NCBI RefSeq assembly: GCF_003966265.1
Contig: NZ_RXNV01000011.1
Location: forward strand, 1 to 64,000
Direction: 5' to 3'
DNA: 64,000 nt
Source: Shewanella atlantica
GTDB taxonomy: Bacteria > Pseudomonadota > Gammaproteobacteria > Enterobacterales > Shewanellaceae
Made by a program: the position numbers and the translations under genes. The notes under the pieces were generated by a model. That model saw nothing but the letters and a program-made list of their open reading frames with translations, was not told the DNA's origin and did not search any database. The stretch's first letter is position 1. Each line of letters opens with the position of its first letter. Of this stretch, positions 1 through 8,033 are shown one piece after another.

Positions 1-62
1 ACTTGCATGTGTTAGGCCTGCCGCCAGCGTTCAATCTGAGCCATGATCAAACTCTTCAATTA
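1..62 (-). rRNA. rrs: 16S ribosomal RNA, 5' end (partial)
   Basis: Read on the minus strand, the first 62 bases match the conserved start of bacterial 16S rRNA, including the stretch AGAGTTTGATCATGGCTCAG and then GAACGCTGGCGGCAGGCC. The gene runs off the left edge of the window, so only the first 60 or so bases are seen. The mature 5' end is placed by comparison with the well-known E. coli end and could be off by a base or two. Confidence 0.96.
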
Positions 63-463
63 AAGTTTTTTTGTTCTCATCCTATTAGGGATGAAGAACG
101 GCTCAATGAATTATACTGTTTATATAGTGACCCGAACTAAGTTCGAGTCTATGAACACTCATTCATTGAGTAATATTTTGATTGCCGACATTCCGAAGAA
201 CAGAAGACAATTTCGAATAACTCAACACCTGTGAGTGTCCACACAGATTTCTTGTTTCGTATTGTTAAAGAACGTTTGCCGCTTTGGGCTAGGGCTGCGT
301 ATTCTACGCTTTCCTTAGTTGGCGTCAAGTGCTTTTTTAAAAAGTTTTTTAATCGTTTAAAACGAGTTAAAAACCATTGTAAAACTTGGCTAACTTGTTG
401 CCCTGTCTCGGTGCTACCTTACTTTGCTTAACGCTTTGAAAGGCTGCTGTGCCGTGTCAGTGG
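63..463 (-). other. rRNA operon leader
   Basis: This is transcribed spacer of about 400 bases between the rRNA promoter and 16S. It holds a boxA antiterminator and several short inverted repeats. One has arms CATCC/GGATG at about 78-95, just upstream of 16S, and probably belongs to the processing stem. A 66-codon frame that can be read on the plus strand here has no ribosome binding site and no recognisable protein features, so I do not call it a gene. Confidence 0.8.
262..274 (-). promoter_or_regulatory. boxA antitermination signal of the rRNA leader
   Basis: On the minus strand the sequence is CGTTCTTTAACAA, close to the E. coli rrn boxA TGCTCTTTAACAA. It lies about 200 bases upstream of 16S, where the NusB/NusE antitermination complex would load. 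Seen directly; the function follows from the known boxA family. Confidence 0.85.
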
Positions 464-469
464 ATGCGC

Positions 470-497
470 ATTATAGGGATGTGAGCCGAGAGCACAA
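470..497 (-). promoter_or_regulatory. rRNA operon P1-type promoter
   Basis: On the minus strand there is a perfect -10 TATAAT followed by a GC-rich discriminator (GCGC) and the downstream tract CCACTGACACGG. This is very close to E. coli rrn promoters. The -35 is TTGTGC with a 16-bp spacer. A-tract-rich DNA at about 498-530 is placed like an UP element or Fis region. The GC discriminator implies stringent (ppGpp) control. Confidence 0.85.
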
Positions 498-560
498 GGG
501 CTTTTTAACGAAAAAACGATCTTTTTTAAGATCCGGCTTTTAGCCACATAGTACCCACTA

Positions 561-604
561 ATTACCCCCAGAGTTATCCACATAACATCTCCTTTGGGGG
601 TAAT
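561..604. terminator. Inverted repeat between fieF and the rRNA promoter
   Basis: Two 10-bp arms, ATTACCCCCA and TGGGGGTAAT, are separated by about 24 bases. The element sits between the fieF stop and the rRNA promoter, so it may end fieF transcription or insulate the rrn promoter. There is no clear T-run on either side, so classical intrinsic termination is uncertain. Confidence 0.45.
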
Positions 605-639
605 TTGGCTACCTAATCACTGTTTAGGGCCGCATCCTG

Positions 640-1509
640 TTACACAGGATCTTGATGGATGATCACTTCAGCATGGTCAAATGCGCTTCTTAACCTTTCC
701 TCGGTTTCATCTGCGATAGTATGGGCATCTCTTAATGTAAGAGCACCATCCAACTCTAAGTGGCATTGAATGAAGGTGGTCTTTCCTGACTCGCGCGTTC
801 TAAGATCATGAAATCCATTTACCCTTGGGTCTTGCTGAATCAACTCAACAATCTTTAATCGAGTATCGGCATCCAACTCCCGATCTAACAATGACTGAAT
901 AGAGCGGTAGCCTAATCCAATGGCTTGTTGGCCAATAAATATCGCAATAAGAATGGCAAACAAGCCATCGGCCCACCACCAGCCATACTGAGATAAGACT
1001 AATGCAAGTAATACTGCCGCATTCAAGAACAGATCTGACTTATAGTGCAACGCATCGGCTTCCACTACCGTACTGGAGGTCTCTGCTAAGGCTCTTTTTT
1101 GTAGTAAGACCAAAGCAAACGTTAATACTATAGCGATGATGGATACGACGACACCAAGCATTGGATGATTAATTGGTGCAGGATTTATTAATCTGTCGCC
1201 ACCGTGAAACAGTAACAGAAATGCTGAACCCAGAATGAATGCTGACTGCGCTAAGGCTGCCAGAGGTTCAGCCTTACCATGTCCGTACCTATGATCCTGA
1301 TCGGCCGGTACGATTGCATAGCGGATAGCGATAAAGTTAACAACTGAAGCAAGCGCATCGGCAAATGAATCAGTTAATGACGCTAGCATACTGGCCGAAC
1401 CTGAGTACATCCAAGCCGCCATCTTGATAATAATAAGGGTCAAGGCAGTAGCCACAGCTGCGCGGCTAGCTAACTTGACCCAGAAATCGTATTGGGAAGT
1501 TTGTTTCAT
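640..1509 (-). CDS. fieF: Cation-efflux pump FieF (YiiP), CDF family
   Basis: Inner-membrane proton-coupled exporter of divalent metals (Zn, Fe, Cd) of the cation diffusion facilitator family, 289 aa, usual length. Six membrane segments fill residues 15-205 and a cytoplasmic metal-binding domain follows. The transport-site residues are visible: D47 and D51 in the motif TDSFAD, and H155 and D159 in ALHYKSD. The cytoplasmic domain carries HDLRTRESG and ends near IIHQDPV. It lies 103 bp downstream of cpxP on the same strand, the same order as in enterobacteria, so co-transcription under Cpx control is possible. The ATG has no strong Shine-Dalgarno sequence. Confidence 0.93.
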   Translation of the reverse strand: MKQTSQYDFWVKLASRAAVATALTLIIIKMAAWMYSGSASMLASLTDSFADALASVVNFIAIRYAIVPADQDHRYGHGKAEPLAALAQSAFILGSAFLLLFHGGDRLINPAPINHPMLGVVVSIIAIVLTFALVLLQKRALAETSSTVVEADALHYKSDLFLNAAVLLALVLSQYGWWWADGLFAILIAIFIGQQAIGLGYRSIQSLLDRELDADTRLKIVELIQQDPRVNGFHDLRTRESGKTTFIQCHLELDGALTLRDAHTIADETEERLRSAFDHAEVIIHQDPV

Positions 1510-1612
1510 AGGATCATATTTCTACTATCTATAGCTACTATCATTATCTATTAGATAGCAGGGGAAGCACATGAACCTAAGTGTATCTTAAATCATTCTA
1601 AAATACTGACGA

Positions 1613-2119
1613 CTATCGCGAACCTTTACGTTCGTGACGAGAGTGTCCCTTTTCGAAATTCTCCTTGAACTTAATTTGCTGCTCAGGAGTCAGTAGCTTA
1701 TATATATAATTCTGAACTTTAAGCATGCCTACAGCCTTATCTTGGCGCTTCTCATGCTTTTGCTGCATGAGTAGTTTTACTTGAGATTCATCGAAACTAT
1801 CAGCTGTGATCAAAGCTAGCATTTCAGCTTTATGTGCCTGTCGCTCATCACTCGTTGGACGGCTATCCTGCATTGACTCTTTCTGGGCTTTCATCAATGA
1901 TTTGATTTCGGTGCGCTGTTCATCGGTTAAATCTAATCCTCTGAACATCTTCTTCATATCACTCTTCATACCACCATTATGATGCCCCATTCTGTCACTC
2001 TTCATATGGTAGCCACTTTCCTGGCATCGAGTCTGCTGTTCTGCATACACGCTTGTCGCTAATAACGCGGTACTGGCCACGACGGCAAGTAGCCCTGCTT
2101 TCAAAGTATTCGCTTTCAT
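1613..2119 (-). CDS. cpxP: CpxP/Spy-type periplasmic stress protein
   Basis: Periplasmic adaptor of the Cpx envelope-stress system. CpxP-family proteins bind misfolded proteins and restrain the sensor kinase CpxA. The chosen ATG gives a 168-aa protein with a clear Sec signal peptide ending near SVYA; AGAGG stands 8 bases upstream. A longer in-frame start 45 bases upstream would put a hydrophilic tail in front of the signal peptide and is less likely. Two LTxxQ-type motifs are seen (LTDEQ, LTPEQ), the family hallmark, in a helical, Met/Lys/His-rich protein. It is divergent from cpxR, with two CpxR-type boxes between them. Confidence 0.88.
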   Translation of the reverse strand: MKANTLKAGLLAVVASTALLATSVYAEQQTRCQESGYHMKSDRMGHHNGGMKSDMKKMFRGLDLTDEQRTEIKSLMKAQKESMQDSRPTSDERQAHKAEMLALITADSFDESQVKLLMQQKHEKRQDKAVGMLKVQNYIYKLLTPEQQIKFKENFEKGHSRHERKGSR

Positions 2120-2207
2120 ATAACTGGCCTCTAATTTTATGGGGTGATCCCCTTGATTCGACACTAGCTATTTTAGCGCCCCCTATGTAAGTCAGGGTTT
2201 TGGTTTC

Positions 2208-2222
2208 GTAAAAGACTGTAAA
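2208..2222 (+). promoter_or_regulatory. CpxR box 1
   Basis: The sequence is GTAAA-AGACT-GTAAA, an exact match to the GTAAA-N5-GTAAA binding site for phosphorylated CpxR. It lies in the divergent cpxP/cpxR promoter region, about 90 bp from cpxP and 134 bp from cpxR. It predicts autoregulation of cpxRA and activation of cpxP. Confidence 0.8.
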
Positions 2223-2265
2223 TATAGTAATACTGACTATTACAGCCTATGACTGCATTGTTATC

Positions 2266-2280
2266 TTTACGTAGAATTAC
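2266..2280 (-). promoter_or_regulatory. CpxR box 2
   Basis: On the minus strand the sequence is GTAAT-TCTAC-GTAAA, one base off the GTAAA-N5-GTAAA consensus and with the correct spacing. It lies 44 bases from the first box and about 76 bp upstream of cpxR. Confidence 0.65.
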
Positions 2281-2355
2281 ATTGATAAACTGCAATTGAC
2301 ATCCAAAAGCGTATACTTTCCATGTAAGCGTCTTGTATTAAGGTAGAGAAATTTA

Positions 2356-3039
2356 ATGAGCCAGATATTACTGATCGATGATGACTTAGGCCTGTCTGAG
2401 TTATTGGCCCAACTCCTTGAGTTAGAAGGGTTCGAACTCACGCTGGCCCACGATGGACAAGCGGGGCTAGAACTCGCACTCGAACAGCAATTTGATCTGA
2501 TTCTTTTAGACGTGATGCTACCTAAACTCAACGGTTTTGAAGTGCTAAAGGCACTACGTGCCAGCAAACAGACTCCGGTGCTGATGTTAACGGCGAGAGG
2601 AGATGAAATTGACAGGGTTGTCGGACTAGAAATAGGGGCCGATGACTACCTGCCTAAACCATTCAATGATAGAGAACTCATTGCCAGAATAAAGGCCATT
2701 ATAAGACGCTCAAATATTTTGCCAGATGAAAAGGCGACGACTGTACACGAATATGGTGATATTCAACTCGACCCCGGCAGACAAGAGGCTTATTGCCAAG
2801 ATCAACTGCTCATATTAACAGGAACAGAATTCGGCCTATTGTTTGAGATGTTACAAAATGGCGGTGAGTTAATCAGTAAAGAGATGCTAAGCGAAAAAGT
2901 GCTGGGCAAAAAGCTGATGCCATTCGATCGTAGCCTGGATATGCACCTTTCAAATTTACGAAAAAAGTTACCAGAGCGCACCGATGGTCGACCACGAGTC
3001 AAGACAATCCGAGGTAAGGGTTACATTTGGCTGCCGTAA
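2356..3039 (+). CDS. cpxR: Response regulator CpxR
   Basis: DNA-binding response regulator of the OmpR/PhoB family, 227 aa, partner of CpxA in envelope-stress signalling. The receiver domain (residues 3-115) has the acidic pair D9/D10, phosphoacceptor D52 in LLLDVMLP, T80 in LMLTARG and K102 in YLPKPF. A winged-helix domain follows and ends KTIRGKGYIWLP. It is divergent from cpxP. Its stop codon overlaps the likely cpxA start in the string TAATG, so the two are translationally coupled. Confidence 0.95.
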   Translation: MSQILLIDDDLGLSELLAQLLELEGFELTLAHDGQAGLELALEQQFDLILLDVMLPKLNGFEVLKALRASKQTPVLMLTARGDEIDRVVGLEIGADDYLPKPFNDRELIARIKAIIRRSNILPDEKATTVHEYGDIQLDPGRQEAYCQDQLLILTGTEFGLLFEMLQNGGELISKEMLSEKVLGKKLMPFDRSLDMHLSNLRKKLPERTDGRPRVKTIRGKGYIWLP

Positions 3040-4406
3040 TGATCAGAGATAGACTTCCGAATCGAATTTTTATTAAATTACTGCTCGGCTTTTGGCTTTG
3101 TAGCTCCTTGATCATTGCCATCGTCGGCATGCTTCCTCTACTACAGCAAAGCCACGATCGTGCCCCATTACCCCCTCATTTAAATAACCTGCTCGCAAGA
3201 TTTGCAGAGCGGATTATAGAGGACCCTAAGATAATTCAAGACAACCAGTTCAGGCATCTTAACCACCGTCGTGATTTTAAGGGGAAACCGATTCGATTTT
3301 ATCTGGTAAATGATCAAGGAAGAGTCATCAATACCGAGAAAGTGTCACGCGGCATGCGGCGATTCATGCTGATGGCTGAGGAAGCCAGTGAGCCAATCAG
3401 TCATCAATTTAAAAATGAGTTGCTCTTTGGGCCTTACGACTTCGATGTTGGAGGAAAACAATACTCATTATATGGGCGATTTAATGATCATCATCCAAGA
3501 CCCTGGTTTTTCTTCTTCGCGGAAAACAAACTGCTCACGCTAACACTGGCAATCACATTATCCGGACTAATATGTGGGTTACTCGCCTGGCACTTAGGTA
3601 AACCACTTCGAACACTTAGGCTTAGTGCCGATGCGCTCGCCAATGGCGATCTGACCAATCGAGTCGACAAGGCTACGACCAAACGAAAAGATGAGATTGG
3701 TCAATTGGCTCAGGCTTTCAACGGCATGGCCGACTCAGTTGAAAATATGGTTAATAGCCAACAAAGACTCATCAGTGATATTTCACACGAGCTTCGTACA
3801 CCGCTGACCCGATTGCAACTCGCGCTAGCCTTAGCTCGAAAGAAGGGTCAGGAATCGACAGAAACAGAGCGGATTGCCTATGAGGCTGAGCAGTTAGAGA
3901 AGATGATTTCAGAGCTACTAGAGTTATCTAAAGTCAAACTAAATGCTCATGAACACAAAATACACTTGGGCTTGGCCGAAACATTAGGGCAGGTGCTCGA
4001 CGATGCAGAGTTCGAGGCTGAACAACAAGGTAAGAGTTTATCAATCGAGATAGATGAGGATATAGAGTTACCTCTCTATCCTAAGCCTCTGTCCCGTGCG
4101 ATAGAAAACCTGTTACGCAATGCGATTCGTTACTCACAAGCTTCGGTCTCAATAAAAGCGCACAAGAACATGGACATGGTGACGATTGAGATAAGCGATG
4201 ATGGCCCGGGCATAGAAAATGAACAAGATCTGCAGGCGATCTTCAAACCCTTCTATCGTCCTCAATCGGCACGAGAGCGAGAGTCTGGAGGTTGGGGATT
4301 AGGGCTCGCCATTACCGAGGCCGCTATACTTGCCCATCAGGGAAGCATTACAGCGGCAAATATCGAACCCCACGGGCTAAATGTGACTATAGCGCTTCCT
4401 TGTTAA
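3039..4406 (+). CDS. cpxA: Sensor histidine kinase CpxA
   Basis: Inner-membrane sensor kinase of the Cpx pathway, about 455 aa. Order of parts: a first membrane segment near residues 10-35, a periplasmic sensor loop of about 130 residues, a second membrane segment, HAMP linker, DHp helix with phospho-acceptor H250 in SDISHELRTPLTRL, and an HATPase domain with the N box (NLLRNAIRYS), G1 box (DDGPGIE) and G2 box (GGWGLGLAI). I take the ATG at the TAATG overlap with cpxR; a TTG 12 bases earlier is in frame but has no better binding site. The last bases overlap the convergent TetR gene. Confidence 0.93.
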   Translation: MIRDRLPNRIFIKLLLGFWLCSSLIIAIVGMLPLLQQSHDRAPLPPHLNNLLARFAERIIEDPKIIQDNQFRHLNHRRDFKGKPIRFYLVNDQGRVINTEKVSRGMRRFMLMAEEASEPISHQFKNELLFGPYDFDVGGKQYSLYGRFNDHHPRPWFFFFAENKLLTLTLAITLSGLICGLLAWHLGKPLRTLRLSADALANGDLTNRVDKATTKRKDEIGQLAQAFNGMADSVENMVNSQQRLISDISHELRTPLTRLQLALALARKKGQESTETERIAYEAEQLEKMISELLELSKVKLNAHEHKIHLGLAETLGQVLDDAEFEAEQQGKSLSIEIDEDIELPLYPKPLSRAIENLLRNAIRYSQASVSIKAHKNMDMVTIEISDDGPGIENEQDLQAIFKPFYRPQSARERESGGWGLGLAITEAAILAHQGSITAANIEPHGLNVTIALPC

Positions 4407-5047
4407 GCCGCAGACGCCACCCTCTCCTGCACCAACCAGGCAGAGAACTCTAACTTGTCCGGGATACGCTTATCTGAGTGTCCCATCAGATGGGTTAATG
4501 CATAACTGAATTGATAATACATCTGCACGTCACCACTATGCTTGTTGGCATCGTCGCTATTTATCATGGCGCCGCGTAAATAGTTGACGACTAACTCGGC
4601 CCTGTCGAAACCGGCGACATCACCAACTTGGCTAATCAAGCCCTTATTCCACTGCTCATATTGAGAGTGAAGCTTCTCGAAGCGGTGGCGGTAATACTGA
4701 GTTGCTTGTACTAAAATCTCAGCATTTGGCATCACACGTTCGATGACAAAACGTTGATTGGATAACGTATCTCGCAGACGCCAACAATGATGAAATAATA
4801 TGCGCCTTAATGGATCGCTATAGTTGATATCATCTTCTTTGGCTTGAGCCAGCCAGCGGCTGTAATCGGCGCACGCTACTGCGACGATGAGATCGGCCTC
4901 GGAGGGAAAGTGATTATAGATGGTTCCTTTTGAGATCTGGCTTGCCTTTACCAGGTGTGAGCGACATAGATCGAATGTCTTGTGCCCTTGCAGACACCTT
5001 TGAGCGACCTCTATCAGGTAGTTACCACGCTGCTCCCAGTTACTCAT
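4403..5047 (-). CDS. TetR-family transcriptional regulator
   Basis: One-component repressor type, 214 aa from the chosen ATG, which has GAGG a few bases upstream. A longer frame would add 21 residues with no better start. The N-terminal helix-turn-helix is recognisable (LVKASQISKGTIYNHFPSEADL), and the C-terminal ligand domain is unclassified. It is divergent from the LysR gene at 5183 and overlaps the end of cpxA by four bases tail to tail. The target and ligand are not deducible from sequence. Confidence 0.82.
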   Translation of the reverse strand: MSNWEQRGNYLIEVAQRCLQGHKTFDLCRSHLVKASQISKGTIYNHFPSEADLIVAVACADYSRWLAQAKEDDINYSDPLRRILFHHCWRLRDTLSNQRFVIERVMPNAEILVQATQYYRHRFEKLHSQYEQWNKGLISQVGDVAGFDRAELVVNYLRGAMINSDDANKHSGDVQMYYQFSYALTHLMGHSDKRIPDKLEFSAWLVQERVASAA

Positions 5048-5182
5048 AATCAACCTCACCAAACCTTTAGTAAACAATCTAATTTCAACTTCACAAACAT
5101 AAGATAACAAGCTTCACTAAAGTTCGATATTGAGTAATATGGGTAGCACTATTAATTATCTCAATATCAACGGCCGTGACTT

Positions 5183-6046
5183 ATGCTTAAGAGCGAACTA
5201 TTAGAAGGCTTTATCGCTGTCGCCGAGTGCGGAAATTTATCCAAGGCTGCGGAGAAGATCTGCCGAACTCAATCGACCCTAAGCTTACAGATTAAGAAGC
5301 TCGAAGAGAGTGTGGGTCAGTCCCTGCTATTGAGAGATAATAAAGGTGTTTCGTTAACAGAGGCGGGTGAAACCCTGCTCAACTACGCTTACAAGATGAT
5401 GCAGCTAAATTCTCAGGCACTCGACGAGCTTAAGGAGTGCCAGAATAAAGAGGTGATTCGTTTAGGTGTTCCTACCGATTACATTAACCGTTATCTCAGT
5501 AGTAGCCTGCTGGAATTTATTCGGGAATTCACCTGTATCGAATTAGTGATAGATACCGATGTCAGCGGTAACCTCTATAAGCGTCTGCATCAGGGGGAGT
5601 TCGATGTTATCGTCGCGACTCACTGGCAAACACCAGCACCAGGACATGGTGAGCAGCTATTTGAACGACGCTTTCTCTGGGTTGCAGCCAAGGGCGGCAA
5701 TGCTCACAAACGTAACACTATACCTATGGCGCTCTACCCTGAAAACTGCCCTATTCGAGCCCAGGTCTTTGCTAATCATCAGATATCGATGCGTCAGATA
5801 AACGTTTTGCTTTCCACCCCCTCACCTACTGCTCTATGCATGGCAGTTGAGAATGATTTAGCCATAGCGCCTATCGCAGAGTTTAGGATTAACGACAATA
5901 TGGAAGTTCTCGATCATATCGAGCATAACTTACCCCCTTTGCCAATGTTTAATGAGTCTCTGTATCTCAACCCCGATACCCAAACTGAAGCGACTAAGCA
6001 GTTGATCACCTTACTTAAGGCTCACACAGAAAAGTACCGGCAATAA
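5183..6046 (+). CDS. LysR-family transcriptional regulator (LrhA-like)
   Basis: LysR-type regulator of 287 aa with a typical N-terminal winged helix (AAEKICRTQSTLSLQIKKLE) and a substrate-binding-like effector domain. The helix sequence resembles the LrhA/HexA subgroup, but assignment is tentative. It is divergent from the TetR gene and convergent with the DcaP-like porin at 6679. Its last 31 codons belong to the first unit of a 260-bp tandem repeat. Two fossil copies of that tail follow downstream, each ending with the same residues TEKYRQ and a stop. Confidence 0.85.
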   Translation: MLKSELLEGFIAVAECGNLSKAAEKICRTQSTLSLQIKKLEESVGQSLLLRDNKGVSLTEAGETLLNYAYKMMQLNSQALDELKECQNKEVIRLGVPTDYINRYLSSSLLEFIREFTCIELVIDTDVSGNLYKRLHQGEFDVIVATHWQTPAPGHGEQLFERRFLWVAAKGGNAHKRNTIPMALYPENCPIRAQVFANHQISMRQINVLLSTPSPTALCMAVENDLAIAPIAEFRINDNMEVLDHIEHNLPPLPMFNESLYLNPDTQTEATKQLITLLKAHTEKYRQ

Positions 6047-6068
6047 CGTACTCGTCATGTTGTCCCGC

Positions 6069-6093
6069 AAAAAAGGAGGCTTTAAGCCTCCTT
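6069..6093 (-). terminator. Intrinsic terminator, repeat unit 1
   Basis: The hairpin arms are AAGGAGGCTT and AAGCCTCCTT. On the minus strand it is followed by a run of six T, so it would stop transcription coming from the porin side. It recurs at the same place in units 2 and 3. Confidence 0.75.
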
Positions 6094-6158
6094 GAACTAG
6101 TCTTTAATATCGCAACTTCAGCAATAAATCACTTTACCAATATGCTCTCTTAATTAAT

Positions 6159-6187
6159 TTAAAGCGCATATTTAACCGAGAGTATGG
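6159..6187 (-). pseudogene. Fossil 3' end of a porin gene, unit 1
   Basis: Read on the minus strand, the last codons translate as ILSVKYAL and a stop. The intact porin ends IFSVKYVL. Upstream of these few codons the similarity is lost and stops appear. It is a remnant left by tandem duplication and not a gene. Confidence 0.7.
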
Positions 6188-6209
6188 CCTAATATACCTG
6201 CCGGTATTC

Positions 6210-6305
6210 AATGAGTCGCAGCGCCTAAACTCGAACAAAAAAACTGAAGAGACTAAACAATTAACCACCTTACTTAAGGCTCATACAGAAAAGTACCGGC
6301 AATAA
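6210..6305 (+). pseudogene. Fossil 3' end of the LysR gene, unit 2
   Basis: The frame reads NESQRLNSNKKTEE and continues to LLKAHTEKYRQ and a stop. The intact LysR tail reads NESLYLNPDTQTEA and ends LLKAHTEKYRQ. It has no start and no upstream domain, so it is a gene fragment. Confidence 0.8.
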
Positions 6306-6327
6306 CGTACTCGTCATGTTGTCCCGC

Positions 6328-6353
6328 AAAAAAAGGAGGCTTTAAGCCTCCTT
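6328..6353 (-). terminator. Intrinsic terminator, repeat unit 2
   Basis: Same hairpin as in unit 1 (GGAGGCTT/AAGCCTCC), with a T-run one base longer on the minus strand. Confidence 0.75.
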
Positions 6354-6418
6354 GAACTAGTCCTTAATATCGCAACTTCAGCAATAAATCACTTTACCAA
6401 TATGCTCTCTTAATTAAT

Positions 6419-6447
6419 TTAAAGCGCATATTTAACCGAGAGTATGA
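6419..6447 (-). pseudogene. Fossil 3' end of a porin gene, unit 2
   Basis: Same remnant as in unit 1, ending SVKYAL and stop on the minus strand, followed upstream by unrelated sequence. Confidence 0.7.
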
Positions 6448-6469
6448 CCTAATATACCTGCCGGTATTC

Positions 6470-6565
6470 AATGAGTCGCAGCACCTAAACTCGAACAAAA
6501 AAACTGAAGCGACTAAACAATTAACCACCTTACTTAAGGCTCATACAGAAAAGTACCGGCAATAA
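6470..6565 (+). pseudogene. Fossil 3' end of the LysR gene, unit 3
   Basis: About 31 codons ending LLKAHTEKYRQ and a stop, very similar to the fragment in unit 2. It has no start codon or DNA-binding domain and is a remnant of duplication. Confidence 0.8.
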
Positions 6566-6588
6566 CACACTCGTCAATTTTGACCCGC

Positions 6589-6613
6589 AAAAAAGGAGGC
6601 TTTAAGCCTCCTT
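6589..6613 (-). terminator. Intrinsic terminator of the DcaP-like porin, unit 3
   Basis: The hairpin GGAGGCTT/AAGCCTCC with a T-run on the minus strand lies 66 bases beyond the intact porin stop. Of the three copies, this is the one that would normally end porin transcription. Confidence 0.8.
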
Positions 6614-6678
6614 GAACTAGTCTTTAGTCTCGCAATTTTAGCAATCAATCACTTTGCCAACATGCTCGATTAAGTAAG

Positions 6679-7842
6679 TTAAAGCACATATTTAACCGAG
6701 AAAATAACTCGGTTTAACTCACCTTTATCGCCATTTTGTTTCGTGTTTTCAGCATACATATACTCAACGCCGACGGTCATTGGCTTAACCGGTGAATAAA
6801 GTAAGTTCACATAACCTGAATACGACTCTTCATTCACGCTACCGCCAGTTAGTGCAACATCATTATCGGCTTTAAAACCTGAAACGGTGAAACTTGAACG
6901 CCACTTATCATTCCACCAATGACGATATGAAGCAAAGCCACCATAAGAACTGATAGTCTCAATATCTCCGTCGCTGTTTAATACACCGGCATTAGCATAG
7001 TTGAGCGCCATATAGCGGCCCATGCCATCACCCACTGTCGCAGAAAGTTTAATATCATCACTGCCAACAGGAATAACACCCGTAGCACTGACTCCATAGC
7101 CCATTTCCTGAGTATCTAAGCCACCTTTCTCAATGTTTAGCTGCCTCGCTAAACCGGCAATAGTGAACTTAGCACCACCTTGGGTTTTAAAATTGTAACG
7201 CGCAACAAAATCCGGAACCATACCACTGCCGCTGGTAATGCGGGCGCCGCCACCAAATGGAGTCACTGTCGTCTCAGGGGTTTCTACCGCGAACTGGAAG
7301 CCGCCATTGGTATAACGAACCAGAGACTGACGAACAAACGGAGTACCTTCAGCCGCGCCAACAAAATCTAAGTTCTCAGGAAGCGCACCAGGGTTTTGGA
7401 ACGTACTCCAGGTCTGACCTACAGTCCAGTTATCGAAATTAACGATTGCATGACGAATACGCGGGGAGTAACTATTTGAAACGCGTTCATTACCATCTGC
7501 ATGGGTCATAAAATCAAGTTCGATAAATCCACTGAGTTTATGCCCGTCAATATCAGTACTGGTTTTGAAGTTAAAGCGAGATTCACGAGCCTGAAAGTCG
7601 ACAACTTGCTCACCATTACCTTCTACGCCATAAATAGTACCTGGCACGTAAAACTGTCTGGAAATATACCCTGAACCTGGTGCACCATTGCTGTAATCAC
7701 TGAACATGACATCCGTTTTTACATATCCACCAAATTTAAACTCTGTATCTCCTGCCTGTACATTCATACATGGAGCACTTAAGGCAACAACGACTGCGGT
7801 TCCAATTAAACTAAGCTTTCCTGAAAATATATTATTTTTCAT
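6679..7842 (-). CDS. DcaP-like outer-membrane porin
   Basis: Predicted trimeric outer-membrane channel of about 387 aa. It has a Sec signal peptide ending near NVQA and then FKFGGYVKTDVMFSDYS, an opening typical of DcaP-type porins. It shows alternating beta-strand patterns throughout and a C-terminal hydrophobic residue (KYVL). I chose the ATG with GGTGA five bases upstream over a GTG one codon earlier. DcaP porins pass small carboxylates and other anionic solutes. Next to the DMSP/acrylate genes it could admit their substrates, but that is inference. A GGAA-N4-TTCC palindrome lies about 60 bp upstream. Confidence 0.8.
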   Translation of the reverse strand: MKNNIFSGKLSLIGTAVVVALSAPCMNVQAGDTEFKFGGYVKTDVMFSDYSNGAPGSGYISRQFYVPGTIYGVEGNGEQVVDFQARESRFNFKTSTDIDGHKLSGFIELDFMTHADGNERVSNSYSPRIRHAIVNFDNWTVGQTWSTFQNPGALPENLDFVGAAEGTPFVRQSLVRYTNGGFQFAVETPETTVTPFGGGARITSGSGMVPDFVARYNFKTQGGAKFTIAGLARQLNIEKGGLDTQEMGYGVSATGVIPVGSDDIKLSATVGDGMGRYMALNYANAGVLNSDGDIETISSYGGFASYRHWWNDKWRSSFTVSGFKADNDVALTGGSVNEESYSGYVNLLYSPVKPMTVGVEYMYAENTKQNGDKGELNRVIFSVKYVL

Positions 7843-7900
7843 CACATCACCGTTATATTTTTATTGTTAAAATAACCTTCCCTAAAAGAAGTTAATAAAG

Positions 7901-7912
7901 GGAAGGTGTTCC
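7901..7912. promoter_or_regulatory. Possible operator upstream of the DcaP-like porin
   Basis: GGAA-GGTG-TTCC is a short palindrome of the same GGAA-N4-TTCC form as the paired sites upstream of both flavocytochrome operons. It lies 59 bp upstream of the porin start. The arms are only four bases, so chance is not excluded. Confidence 0.35.
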
Positions 7913-8033
7913 ACATAACTGCCGTTCAACACCAATAAGCAGATAACATCACCTTTTAGGTTGTTCGGCATATCCAATTGCCCAGACCAAAACTATTTTT
8001 GCAGGGAACAACCGACCAGGCACTTGTCATTGT

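Larger units (their letters stand above)
5951..6209. repeat. Tandem repeat unit 1 (convergent gene junction)
   Basis: First of three units of 259-260 bp. It holds the intact 3' end of the LysR gene, a hairpin terminator, and on the other strand a fossil porin tail. From about 6011 on it is nearly identical to unit 2. The first 60 bases match less well, because here they are the functional LysR coding end. Confidence 0.9.
6210..6469. repeat. Tandem repeat unit 2
   Basis: The second 260-bp unit carries a fossil LysR tail, the terminator and a fossil porin tail. It differs from the overlapping part of unit 1 at only a few bases, including one extra A in the A-run, so this duplication step is recent. 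Confidence 0.9.
6470..6720. repeat. Tandem repeat unit 3 (merges into the intact porin)
   Basis: Third unit. It starts with a second fossil LysR tail (stop at 6563-6565, reading NESQHLNSNKK and onward), continues through the terminator, and runs into the true 3' end of the porin gene. It is more diverged from units 1 and 2 in the stretch after the LysR stop. Confidence 0.85.

Noticed and set aside
231..431. A 66-codon frame in the rRNA leader
   Set aside because: It lies opposite the rRNA leader, has no ribosome binding site, and its span is fully explained by the leader with boxA. Such frames are common false calls near rRNA operons.
2277..2567. Minus-strand frame of 96 codons over the cpxR start
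   Set aside because: It overlaps the well-supported cpxR gene and the promoter region; Ser-rich shadow with no features.
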